From an uncultured Coriobacteriaceae bacterium (GTDB lineage Bacteria; Actinomycetota; Coriobacteriia; Coriobacteriales; Atopobiaceae), in NCBI GenBank assembly GCA_902779675.1, contig CACZCK010000011.1:1-64000 (forward strand): a stretch of DNA of 64,000 nt, in the 5' to 3' direction. Under the pieces are notes generated by a model that made no database searches, was not told the origin of the DNA, and worked only from the letters and a program-made list of their open reading frames with translations. Shown here piece by piece: positions 55,394-63,582 of the stretch. Within the stretch, counting starts at the first letter, position 1; each line of letters starts with the position of its first letter. Made by a program: the position numbers and the translations under genes.

Positions 55394-55948
55394 CTACCCG
55401 AGCCGCTGGTACCGACCGTCGACGCGGCTCATGAGACGCTCGTCCACCATCTCGCGCCGGAGGGTGCAGAAGTCGTCATGGAAGTCCGCGATGATGAGGT
55501 TCACCTCGCGCTCCGAGTACGTGCGTCCCGGTTCGAAGGCCTCGGCGAGCCGCTCCAGCACGATGAGCCGCTTCTTGCGCTGTGCGGGAATGGTGCGCAG
55601 GCGACCGTCCTCGTCGAAGAACGACCGCAGCACCTTCTCGCGCCACAGGCGCTCGCGCTCGTCCTGAATGGCCGCCTCGTCTGACTCCTCTTGCAGGATG
55701 GAGAGCATCGTCTGGTCGAACAGCTGGCGGTTGAGCGTGTACATCGTGTAGTACTGCGCCTTCTGCGAGCTCACGGCGCCGATGTCGGTGAGCTTCTTGA
55801 GATGGAACGAGATGGTGGACGGCGCCATGCCCAGACGCTCGGCAAGGAGCTCGACGTAAGCGTCTTCGTGCGCGAGGGTCCGCAGGATCTGGAGTCTGGT
55901 GCGGTCTGCCAGGCACTTGAAGAGGGCGACCGCCTCCTGCTCTGTCAT
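55394..55948 (-). CDS. ArsR-type HTH regulator with DUF2087-like tail
   Basis: 184 residues. The winged helix-turn-helix (about 8-85, FKCLADRTRLQILRTLAHED, APSTISFHLKKLTDIGAVSS) is ArsR-type. It lacks an obvious Cys-rich metal site. The C-terminal 80 residues (RKKRLIVLERLAEAFEPGRT, SEREVNLIIADFHDDFCTLR, REMVDERLMSRVDGRYQR) match the DUF2087 pattern of regulator tails. It is encoded 4 bases downstream of its small partner gene and probably acts on the repeats at 56311-56358. Signal unknown. Confidence 0.85.
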   Translation of the reverse strand: MTEQEAVALFKCLADRTRLQILRTLAHEDAYVELLAERLGMAPSTISFHLKKLTDIGAVSSQKAQYYTMYTLNRQLFDQTMLSILQEESDEAAIQDERERLWREKVLRSFFDEDGRLRTIPAQRKKRLIVLERLAEAFEPGRTYSEREVNLIIADFHDDFCTLRREMVDERLMSRVDGRYQRLG

Positions 55949-55952
55949 ATCC

Positions 55953-56297
55953 CTACCTCCACAGTTCGTGGAACGCCTGCTCCACCTCGTCGATGGCTGC
56001 GAGCTTCACGTCCTCCTGCACAAGGCGCACCGTGTCGCCCCGCTTCCAGGCCTTGTCTCGTGCCAAGCGCCAGCCCGAGGGAATGCGCTCGAGGTTCCTC
56101 TCAAAGAGCTCGCGCTGGTTCAGATTGTCGGAGGACTGCTTCTCTGCCGCTTGCAGCACCGAGACGAAGATTCCGTACACGTTGCCGCGGATCTTTTCCA
56201 AGTTCGCGTCGTCGATGCGGTCCTCGGCCGTAAGCGCTGCCGCGCTTTGCGCAGCCTCTGCAGCCTTGGCTTCGAGCGCCTTCCTAAGCTCTTCCAT
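55953..56297 (-). CDS. Small helical protein paired with an ArsR regulator
   Basis: 114 residues; the ATG at 56297 follows AAAGGAAC, and earlier in-frame starts sit inside the promoter. It is mostly helical and charged (MEELRKALEAKAAEAAQSAA, VSVLQAAEKQSSDNLNQREL), with no membrane segment. First gene of a two-gene operon with the ArsR regulator, preceded by a duplicated operator. I do not recognise the family. Confidence 0.7.
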   Translation of the reverse strand: MEELRKALEAKAAEAAQSAAALTAEDRIDDANLEKIRGNVYGIFVSVLQAAEKQSSDNLNQRELFERNLERIPSGWRLARDKAWKRGDTVRLVQEDVKLAAIDEVEQAFHELWR

Positions 56298-56310
56298 GAT
56301 GTTCCTTTCG

Positions 56311-56358
56311 TTAATCCTTTTCGATTTATATCGAATTATATTAATCTTCTCCGATTTA
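56311..56358 (-). promoter_or_regulatory. Duplicated operator in front of the ArsR operon
   Basis: Two 18-bp direct copies (56311-56328 and 56341-56358) exactly 30 bases apart, differing at two positions: TTAATCCTTTTCGATTTA and TTAATCTTCTCCGATTTA. The first overlaps the palindrome TCGAT-TTAT-ATCGA (56321-56334). They are likely binding sites of the ArsR protein. Confidence 0.6.
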
Positions 56359-56509
56359 GCAAGTGTGTAATCATATATCTGTGCCACAAGAAGAAGGCCT
56401 CCCGAAGAAGGCCTTCAAGGAACGGATTCTTCCGCCCATGTACCACACGCCTTCGGTGCAGAGCAGTCAGAGCGCCCTGTTGCGTGCCAACCCTCCGCGA
56501 CGGATGCTC

Positions 56510-57403
56510 TCAGCCCCTGTGGTCGACCGGCCCGTCCACCGAAAGCTGCAGCCAGCAAGCTACAGCAAGCACCATGGTGGGAATGCCGCCCACGAGTCCC
56601 AGGGACGAGGGGCCGGCCAGCGTCGGCCCTGCCGTGCAGAAGATGAGGCCCACGTTGGCGATGGCGTTGATGGCGCCGTGAGCTATCGCGCAGGGCCATA
56701 CGCTGCCACTTCTGAGCCGCAGCCACGAGAGTAGGCAGCCAATGGAGGTGCAGGCCACCACCATGGCAAGGATGCCCGCCACGGGGTAACCCGGGTAACC
56801 CGTGCCGTAGTTGTGGCCCATGGCAATGATCGGCGCATGCCAGATGCCCCAGATGACTCCGCCTGCAACAACCGCACGCCGCTCGGACATGCGCTCGCAG
56901 AGCAGCGGGAACAGCATGCCACGCCAACCAGCCTCCTCTCCAAACGCGGGGATGGAGTTCACGAGCGGCGCTACCGTGAGCGCAGCCGCGAGCTGTCCCA
57001 CAATGATGAGCCCCATCTGGCTGGAAGGGATGCCCGCAACCCCGAGGGCCTCCCGCAGCTGAGTCGCATCGTGGTCAAACAAACCGGGAAACACGAGGAA
57101 GAACACGACTCCACCCGCCAGCGCAAGGAGCGCGGGAACAGACCACGCCAGCATGTAGAGACGGCCGTTGCCACGCAGGCGCGGCCTCACGCACAGGTCG
57201 ATGCGCTTCTCCGGAGGCATGGCCGCGTTTGTGACCAGTGCACCTACCAACGGAAAGAACATGCTCAGGGCTACGGCTGCCCCCATGGCCGCGGAAGAGT
57301 AGAGACCTTGCGTTGTCGCTCCGGTCAGAACGCCAGCCACAGCCCAGACGACCCAGCTCAGGACAAAGGTGGCCGACAGGTAGATGACGAGACGCTTGTC
57401 CAT
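56510..57403 (-). CDS. CPBP-family intramembrane metalloprotease
   Basis: 297-residue, multi-spanning membrane protein of the CAAX protease/bacteriocin-processing (ABI) family. It has EEAGWRG (156-162), IWHAP (His189) and AHGAINA (His242), the three conserved motifs that form the active site. About eight helices. Such proteases trim prenylated-type or peptide substrates; in bacteria many confer bacteriocin self-immunity. The substrate is not indicated. The start at 57403 follows AAGGAG. Confidence 0.9.
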   Translation of the reverse strand: MDKRLVIYLSATFVLSWVVWAVAGVLTGATTQGLYSSAAMGAAVALSMFFPLVGALVTNAAMPPEKRIDLCVRPRLRGNGRLYMLAWSVPALLALAGGVVFFLVFPGLFDHDATQLREALGVAGIPSSQMGLIIVGQLAAALTVAPLVNSIPAFGEEAGWRGMLFPLLCERMSERRAVVAGGVIWGIWHAPIIAMGHNYGTGYPGYPVAGILAMVVACTSIGCLLSWLRLRSGSVWPCAIAHGAINAIANVGLIFCTAGPTLAGPSSLGLVGGIPTMVLAVACWLQLSVDGPVDHRG

Positions 57404-57435
57404 GGCTTCTCCTTGCGACGTGCCTATGCTCTAGT

Positions 57436-57456
57436 TGTTATAGTACATCTATAACA
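57436..57456. promoter_or_regulatory. Perfect 8-bp inverted repeat upstream of the CPBP protease gene
   Basis: TGTTATAG-TACAT-CTATAACA, 33 bases before the start codon and overlapping a possible -10 (TACTAT on the minus strand). A classic operator geometry. No regulator is adjacent. Confidence 0.6.
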
Positions 57457-57517
57457 GTTAGAACACAAGCTCGCGCCACGAACCTCGCATCGTCCATACC
57501 TGTATGACGGGGCGCCG

Positions 57518-58519
57518 CTATGCCAGCCGATCGTGATTGATGGGCAGCTCAAACAGGCACCCCAGCTGCCGCTGGCTGCTGGCCGCCCCGCAGGCCCACA
57601 TGGTCTTGGCAACCAGCGCCTCCACGGTCATGTCGTCGCCCAGAAGAATTCCGGGGTGCTCGGCATAGGCGCGTCCCACCTCGTAGACGCCCAGGTCGAG
57701 CCCCTCCTCCGGCACCTGCGTGGTCAACACGAGCGTATGGCCCGCATCCACCCAGCCAAAGAGTGCCTCCTCGAAGCCGTCGGGGATGCCCCCGATGCCA
57801 AAGGTCTCCAGGATGACAGCCGAGCTGGTGCCCGCAAGCGCCCGGAACACGTCGGGACCAAGGCCCGGCGTGAGCTTGAGCACGACCACCCGCTCGTCCA
57901 GGCGGTGGTAGAACACCGGCCGCTCGTCGCTCTTTGGCACGGCCTGTCTGCCCGCTTCGCGCACCACGCGCCCTCCGCGGATGATGGCCGCCAGCGGCCA
58001 GTTGACGCTGGTAAAGGCGTTAAAGCTCATAGTACGTTGCTTGTGAGCACGCGTCCCCACGATCACCTTGCCATCAAAGACCACGTGCACATCGCGCGCC
58101 TCATCGTCGCAGGCCCACAGCAGGCTATGGTAGAGGTTGAGCTTGGCATCGGTGAACGGCGCTGCCATGGGCTGCTGCGAGCCCGTGAGCACGATGGGCT
58201 TGGGGCTTCCCTGCACCAGGTACGAGAGCGCGGCCGCCGTGTAGGCCATGGTGTCGGTGCCATGCAGCACCACAAAGCCGTCGTAGTCGTCGTAGGCCTG
58301 CTCGATCTGCGCGGCGATGCGCAGCCAGCCGGAGGGCTTCATGTTGGTGGAGTCGATGTTCATGAGCTGAACCACATCGATGTCGCACAGCTCGCCGATG
58401 AGCGGGACGCGCGCAACGAGCTCCGCTCCGCCAAGCGCAGGCGCAAGGCCACCCAGACCGTCGTCGGACGGCATCGAGGCGATGGTGCCTCCCGTTGCTA
58501 TGACCTGGATGCGCTTCAC
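57518..58519 (-). CDS. L-asparaginase (type I)
   Basis: 333 residues. Hydrolyses asparagine to aspartate and ammonia. Catalytic motif TGGTIAS (9-15) with the nucleophile Thr, and HGTDTMAYTAAALSYLVQG with the second Thr-Asp-Lys set (Lys in the later TDAKLNLYH). No signal peptide is seen, so it is the cytoplasmic form. The start at 58519 overlaps the end of the upstream HAD gene by 4 bases. Confidence 0.93.
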   Translation of the reverse strand: MKRIQVIATGGTIASMPSDDGLGGLAPALGGAELVARVPLIGELCDIDVVQLMNIDSTNMKPSGWLRIAAQIEQAYDDYDGFVVLHGTDTMAYTAAALSYLVQGSPKPIVLTGSQQPMAAPFTDAKLNLYHSLLWACDDEARDVHVVFDGKVIVGTRAHKQRTMSFNAFTSVNWPLAAIIRGGRVVREAGRQAVPKSDERPVFYHRLDERVVVLKLTPGLGPDVFRALAGTSSAVILETFGIGGIPDGFEEALFGWVDAGHTLVLTTQVPEEGLDLGVYEVGRAYAEHPGILLGDDMTVEALVAKTMWACGAASSQRQLGCLFELPINHDRLA

Positions 58520-59130
58520 GAGGTCGCCTCCTGCGCACGGATGAAGGCGCGCAGGGCGTCGACGTCGCCATCGTAGTGGTAGCCCTGCATGCCCGCCCGC
58601 TGGGCGCCCACCACGTTGCGCCGCAGGTCGTCCACAAACAGGCAGCTTGCGGGCTCGAGCCCATAGCGCTCGCAGAACAGCTGGTAGATGGCCTCATCGG
58701 GCTTGACCATATGCTCGTAGCACGAGACCAGAATCCCATCGAACGCGTCGATGGCCGGAATGCGGTCGCGGTACTCCTCAAACGTCGGCCCGGCATTGGA
58801 GAGCAGGTAGACACCGTAGCCGTCCGCCTTGAGCTCGCGCACCAGCTCGCCCATGGTAGGCAGCGGGTCAAAGGCCACGTGCCAGCGCAGGGCGAACGTC
58901 TCGGCGAGCCCATGCAGGCGCTCGGGCAGCTTGAGCTGCGCGGTCCAGGCCACGGTCTGCGGGGCGATGGCACCCGCGTCCACCCAGCCCCACTCGCGCG
59001 AGTCGAACACCGCCTTGCGCAGCAGTGCGGCGTCATCGGGGTCGGGGCAGAGGGCCAGGCTGATCTTGACCGGATCCCAGTCCATGAGCACGCCGCCCAT
59101 GTCGAAGACGATGTTGCTGAGCTGTGGCAT
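58516..59130 (-). CDS. HAD-superfamily hydrolase (YihX-type)
   Basis: 204 residues; the ATG at 59130 follows AAGGAGGGG. The first motif is FDMGGVLMDWDP, where the second Asp is replaced by Gly, as in YihX-type alpha-glucose-1-phosphatases and their relatives. Motif III region YLLSNAGPTF, then VDDLRRNVVGAQRAGM near the end. Co-transcribed and overlapping with the asparaginase gene. Substrate unknown. Confidence 0.85.
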   Translation of the reverse strand: MPQLSNIVFDMGGVLMDWDPVKISLALCPDPDDAALLRKAVFDSREWGWVDAGAIAPQTVAWTAQLKLPERLHGLAETFALRWHVAFDPLPTMGELVRELKADGYGVYLLSNAGPTFEEYRDRIPAIDAFDGILVSCYEHMVKPDEAIYQLFCERYGLEPASCLFVDDLRRNVVGAQRAGMQGYHYDGDVDALRAFIRAQEATS

Positions 59131-59271
59131 GACCCCTCCTTGCGCGTAGCGGGAACGTACCAGAAGTGTACACGCTCGCGTCTCGCGCAGGCGGCGCAGA
59201 CCCGTCTCGAGCCGCACGCCGCGTGGCACCTGGCAGCGCCTTAGTAGCATGCAGGCACGCCACACCACCAT

Positions 59272-60198
59272 CTAGCAGGCGCTTTGCTCCCCACTGCCAG
59301 CGACGCCACCCTCTCCTGCGAAGGCAAACCCATTGCCCCCGCGCTGCTTGGCCTGGTAGAGTGCACGATCGGCCGCACGGTACAGGCCCTCGCCGTCCTG
59401 GTGGTCCTCGCCAAACGCGATGCCAATGGACAGGCCGACCTCGGGCAGGCCGTCGGAGGTGTCGCTCAGGGCCTCGGCCATGCGTTCGGCCTTCTTTGCC
59501 ACCACGCCCTTAAGCTGAGAGCCCACACCGGTCATGATGACGGCAAACTCGTCGCCGCCCACGCGGCAGGGATAGTCGGTGCTGCGGAACGAGCGGGCAA
59601 TGGCGGTGGCAACCTTCTTGAGCACGGCATCACCCACGTCATGCCCGTGGCCGTCGTTGACGGCCTTGAAGCGGTCCACGTCGATGAGCAGCAGCGCCAC
59701 ATCGTGGGTGTGCTCGGCCAGCAGCATGTCGTATGCACCGCGGTTGTACAGCCCCGTCAGGGGATCGTGCTCGGCAGCACGACGCAGGTGCAGGGTGCGT
59801 GCGCGGTTCTCGCGGTAGGTCGCGTTGTAGGCATCGGCCAGGCTCTGCAGCTCCGACGCTCCCGTCGGCACCAACGGCTCTCCGTCTTTGACCCGCCTGG
59901 CGTAGGAGGCCAACGGCCGCACAACAAGAAGCGCGTTCGCCACAATCACGAGCAGCACGACAGCCAGCAGCAAGCCGACGATAAGCCGTAGGGAACCAAG
60001 GCACTCGACGTATGCAGTGCCGACCCGCTCGGACTCGCTTGCAACCACAGAGATGCGCCTGAGGACGACCAACGCCGCCAGCCCTAGGAGCAAGGCGACC
60101 ACGATGGCGCAGGCGTTGAGCGTGCGGATGCAAAGGGACCTGCGCCACACAGGCGCAGCATCGCAACGCGACTCCCGTGCTCGCAACGCCTTATTCAT
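59272..60198 (-). CDS. Membrane diguanylate cyclase (GGDEF)
   Basis: 308 residues. Two membrane helices (about 28-47 and 71-94) flank a short outside loop, with a HAMP-like linker (95-140). The GGDEF domain (about 145-295) has VGGDEFAV (213-220), LIDVDRFKAVND and a product-inhibition site RSTD (205-208), five residues ahead of GGDEF. It should make cyclic di-GMP. With almost no outside domain it probably senses membrane or intracellular cues. It stands alone; no PilZ or EAL partner is in the window. Confidence 0.92.
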   Translation of the reverse strand: MNKALRARESRCDAAPVWRRSLCIRTLNACAIVVALLLGLAALVVLRRISVVASESERVGTAYVECLGSLRLIVGLLLAVVLLVIVANALLVVRPLASYARRVKDGEPLVPTGASELQSLADAYNATYRENRARTLHLRRAAEHDPLTGLYNRGAYDMLLAEHTHDVALLLIDVDRFKAVNDGHGHDVGDAVLKKVATAIARSFRSTDYPCRVGGDEFAVIMTGVGSQLKGVVAKKAERMAEALSDTSDGLPEVGLSIGIAFGEDHQDGEGLYRAADRALYQAKQRGGNGFAFAGEGGVAGSGEQSAC

Positions 60199-60269
60199 GG
60201 GATCCCTTCGCGGTCAATCACGCACTCACGTGCCTATGATACCGCGCGCATCGAATCGCCCAGAGAAAC

Positions 60270-60300
60270 TGACTCAAAAGGGAGTATCCCTTCTGAGTCA
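60270..60300 (-). terminator. Hairpin overlapping a stop codon
   Basis: Stems TGACTCA (60270-60276) and TGAGTCA (60294-60300) plus the inner AAGGGA / TCCCTT. The TGA stop of the next gene (60298-60300) is part of the stem. It probably terminates the gene ending at 60298. Confidence 0.65.
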
Positions 60301-61287
60301 CGCTTCCTCGAAGTCAAGGCCGTTCTCGCGGTCCTCGACCCCCTTCTTGTACCCAAAGAACGCAAACAGCGTGATGCCCAGCGCCATGATGGAGCCTAGC
60401 AGACCGCCGAAGGCAATCAGCCTGAAGTTAGCCCCTGCAAGCCCTTGGCCCTTTCCCTCGGCGGCTTCCAACGGAGACTCACCGTCCTGCATCTGCGCCG
60501 TCAGGGCGTTGCCCTGCGGCGCGGGCAGCGCGTCGGCGCGCTCGAGCACCGTGTTGGCATGGGCCACGTCGTCGATGGCCCGATAGTAGAAGGTGTAGGT
60601 CCGCTCCGGCGCATAGCAGCTGTGGCGGAACGAGAGGTAGCCTTCCCGCTCGCCCACGTCAAAAAGCTGACCGGGTACCAGCACAAAGGCCCCGTCTCTG
60701 ATGGACCCGGGGATGGAGATAACGTCGTCGGGCTGGGCGGCAGCCGTGCTCGCCGACACCACATGGGTGAACGTCTCTATGGGCGCACCGTCGGGGTCGG
60801 CTATGTCCATATAGCGAATGGTTATCTTGTAGTCTTCGGTAAGCTCGTACCCTGCGGGAACGTAGTAGATGGGAAGGACGCCTCCACCCGAGGGAATCAC
60901 CACGCGGTCCTGCACGCAGGCATATGCCTGGCCCTCGAAGTTGATCTCAGCCGCTGGCACGTACCAGCGAACCCCATCGACGGTCTCGGTCTGCTGTACC
61001 GTGAGGCTGTATGCCGGACGCAGCAGCTTGCCGTCCTCTCCAGCCACGCCGCTGCGGCACTCGACCGTCCACATCAGGGGAACATGCGCATCGTCGCCAA
61101 CCTGGTACTGCCACGACGAACCCTCAGAAGAGCCACCCTCGTAGGTGGGCGTTGCGGCAAAGGCCAGCTGGTTTGACGTATGTGTCGGGACAAGAGCGAC
61201 GCGAGCAAGAACCATGGCCAATACGAGCGCCACGCATAGGACGGGAATCATCGCCGCCCTCGCCACTTTTCTTGCCCTATCCGCCAT
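60298..61287 (-). CDS. Membrane-anchored extracellular protein, function unknown
   Basis: 329 residues; the ATG at 61287 follows GAGGCG. The N-terminal helix (about 9-32) is a signal peptide or anchor; the outside region (about 40-290) is beta-rich (TVQQTETVDGVRWYVPAAEI, YKITIRYMDIADPDG). A C-terminal helix near 300-322 (GLLGSIMALGITLFAFFGYK) is followed by a charged tail (EDRENGLDFEEA). There is no LPxTG motif. I do not recognise the family; it looks like a surface receptor or scaffold. Confidence 0.65.
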   Translation of the reverse strand: MADRARKVARAAMIPVLCVALVLAMVLARVALVPTHTSNQLAFAATPTYEGGSSEGSSWQYQVGDDAHVPLMWTVECRSGVAGEDGKLLRPAYSLTVQQTETVDGVRWYVPAAEINFEGQAYACVQDRVVIPSGGGVLPIYYVPAGYELTEDYKITIRYMDIADPDGAPIETFTHVVSASTAAAQPDDVISIPGSIRDGAFVLVPGQLFDVGEREGYLSFRHSCYAPERTYTFYYRAIDDVAHANTVLERADALPAPQGNALTAQMQDGESPLEAAEGKGQGLAGANFRLIAFGGLLGSIMALGITLFAFFGYKKGVEDRENGLDFEEA

Positions 61288-61531
61288 AGACGCCTCGAAT
61301 GGTTGACCATGCAACCACGTACTAGATGCCCTCACCTTTCCTGATTCAATCTTATGCAGACGCTGGCAAAATGCACTGTACGGTCGCGCAGGATTGACGC
61401 CGTTGGCGCAGTTTGCCTTTAGGCGCATCAGGCGCGGGGCATGTCGCTTTGTTGGAGACGCGCTGGCCTCGGACCGCTTGACGCTGCCGCGGGCACATCA
61501 TGGACAGCTGCAAGCCAGAGAGGGAGGTCAC

Positions 61532-62362
61532 ATGCACGGCATGCACGCCCGTCTGCCCAAGAATTTCGTGCTGGAGGAGCGCCTTGAGCGCTATGCCCCG
61601 GTCATCGAGCTTACGCCCACGCACTACGCCGGGCTCTGGCGCGATGCCTGCCACACGCTGGGCACCGGCACGGCGGAGTACCAGCGCGTGCATGTTGACC
61701 TGGGCTGCGGCAAGGGTGCCTACGTGGTGCAGGCCGCCCAGGCGCACCCCGACACCCTCTTCGTGGCCATTGACGGCGAGCCCATCTGCGTGGCCTACAC
61801 CGCCCAGCACGTCACCGAGGCGGAGCTGTCCAACATTGTGGTGGTCCCCGGCCTGGGCTCCCAAGTAGCGGAGATGTTTGGCCCGCACGAGGTCGACGCC
61901 ATCACGCTCAACTTTCCCACGCCCTTCCCGCGCAAGAAGGAAGCCGACAAGCGCCTCACCATCGTCGACCGCCTGATGGAGTACCGCCGCGTGCTGGCAC
62001 CCGGTGCCACGGTGCTGCTCAAGACCGACAGCCTGCCGCTCTGGCGCTTCTCTCAGACGCAGTTCGATCTTGCTGGCTACGACGTGACATGGCTGAGCGA
62101 CAATGCACGCGCCGAGCGCCCCGACGACGTGCCCACCGAGTACGAGATGCGCCTCACAGCCCAAGGCGCTACCGTCTACGCCATAGAGGGCACACCTGGT
62201 CCCAAGCCCGCACACGTCGAGCAGACCGCATCGCTCTCGCTGGTCGACTACCTCCCCGACGACCTCTCCTCTCTCGGTTACGTGCCACATGGCATGCAGG
62301 GGTCGGTCACCAACCTGCGCAACCGCAAGATGCGCGCGGAGGCACGCTGGCGCCGCCGCTGA
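61532..62362 (+). CDS. TrmB-like SAM-dependent methyltransferase
   Basis: 276 residues; the ATG at 61532 follows GAGGGAGG. SAM-binding motif VDLGCGKG (55-62), AIDGE (79-83) and NFPTPFPRKKEADKRL (127-142) have the layout of tRNA (guanine-N7)-methyltransferase. However, the family's PDPWPKKRHxKRR motif is changed to PTPFPRKKEADKR, losing the Asp and Trp. The protein is also somewhat longer than most TrmB. It could be a divergent TrmB or a related methyltransferase with another substrate. Confidence 0.75.
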   Translation: MHGMHARLPKNFVLEERLERYAPVIELTPTHYAGLWRDACHTLGTGTAEYQRVHVDLGCGKGAYVVQAAQAHPDTLFVAIDGEPICVAYTAQHVTEAELSNIVVVPGLGSQVAEMFGPHEVDAITLNFPTPFPRKKEADKRLTIVDRLMEYRRVLAPGATVLLKTDSLPLWRFSQTQFDLAGYDVTWLSDNARAERPDDVPTEYEMRLTAQGATVYAIEGTPGPKPAHVEQTASLSLVDYLPDDLSSLGYVPHGMQGSVTNLRNRKMRAEARWRRR

Positions 62363-62510
62363 GGGCACCACGCCTTGGAGATAGCTGAAAGAATCGCGGC
62401 CTGATACACAGGTACCTGTAGATTCTGTGATGGAGCCTCGCTCGGCATGGAGGCCCCTCCCACGGGGAACAAGAGCAGTGGTTTTCATGCCGGACACGAG
62501 GAGGCGCACC

Positions 62511-63335
62511 ATGCCCACCAACCTCGACCATTCCACCACGTCCAGCGGCCCCACGCCACCCAAGCGCACCATGGGGCACGACTCCCAGATCCCCGCATTC
62601 CTCAGGGCCAAGACTGACCCGCAAGACGCCGTCTCCGACGAGGAGCAGGCCGTACGCAGCCTCGACGACACCATCATGCGTCCCGCTCCCTTGCGCGACA
62701 CGCTCTGGACCGAGGAGGCACGCGCGCAGGCCGAGCCCACGCGCACGCAGACGTCCTCGCGTCGCGTGCCCACAGGTCTTCTGATGTGCGCCGTAGCCGT
62801 AGTCTCGTTCGTTGCGGGCGGCGTCGTGGCACGGCTCTCGTCGCAGATGCCCGTCCTGTTTGCCGAACAGCCGGCAGCCACCGAGACCGTGGCCGCCTAT
62901 CACCCCAGTGAGCAGGAGGACGAGACGACGCAGACCGAGGTCACCGAGGCTCCCAAGGAGCAGAAGGCCCCCGAGAGCGTGACCGCTCCGCCATCCTACG
63001 ACACGGGCGACGACACCACCGACGACTCCACCAGCAGGGAGACCGACAACACGGCCTGGCAGTGGAACTTCGACGAGAACGGCGACGAGTCGATCACCTA
63101 CCAGCCCGAGACCGACGAGGTGACCATCGACTACGACGGCTACTCGCTCACCGTGCCCATCGGCGAGCTGATCGGTAACCGTACCGAGCTCACCGAGCTC
63201 TACTCGCAACAGGACACGGGCGAGCGCACCTGGAACGACCGCTCGTGGACAGACGGCACCGGCTACGACACCGAGGAGGACCGCGACTGGTACGTGCGCC
63301 ACGACGGCTCCTCCCGCACCTACGGCTGGAGCTAA
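62511..63335 (+). CDS. Single-pass membrane protein with acidic, Thr-rich outer domain
   Basis: 274 residues; the ATG at 62511 follows GAGGAGG. A polar N-terminal cytoplasmic region (about 1-80) precedes one membrane helix (about 88-108, TGLLMCAVAVVSFVAGGVVA). The outer region is rich in Thr, Asp and Glu (TTQTEVTEAPKEQKAPESVT, TGDDTTDDSTS). A short folded part follows (TYQPETDEVTIDYDGYSL, TVPIGELIGNRTELTELY). Not recognised. A large disordered, probably surface-exposed segment is likely. Confidence 0.7.
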   Translation: MPTNLDHSTTSSGPTPPKRTMGHDSQIPAFLRAKTDPQDAVSDEEQAVRSLDDTIMRPAPLRDTLWTEEARAQAEPTRTQTSSRRVPTGLLMCAVAVVSFVAGGVVARLSSQMPVLFAEQPAATETVAAYHPSEQEDETTQTEVTEAPKEQKAPESVTAPPSYDTGDDTTDDSTSRETDNTAWQWNFDENGDESITYQPETDEVTIDYDGYSLTVPIGELIGNRTELTELYSQQDTGERTWNDRSWTDGTGYDTEEDRDWYVRHDGSSRTYGWS

Positions 63336-63427
63336 GCCAGCCGTCCACCCAGGCACTCGCCGCTGTGCCACAGCACCATGCACCCCCTCCGCACCACATC
63401 GCGCACGCACGGCGGCTGACGCCCTTG

Positions 63428-63463
63428 ACGCCCCGCAGGAAGCCCCCAAGCCCTGCGGGGCGT
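63428..63463. terminator. Terminator before engB
   Basis: Perfect 12-bp stem ACGCCCCGCAGG / CCTGCGGGGCGT with a 12-base loop, about 90 bases after the stop at 63335. No T tract, so it may act as a boundary hairpin. Confidence 0.55.
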
Positions 63464-63582
63464 CCCATGTGGCAGGCGCGTTTTTCCTGTGCCTGCGCGC
63501 TCGTGACAACGAAACATGTGACAATGGGAGGCCGACCAACCCGGCGCGCAAGAGGTGCGCGGCCCCGGCAGGAGGAGACGCG

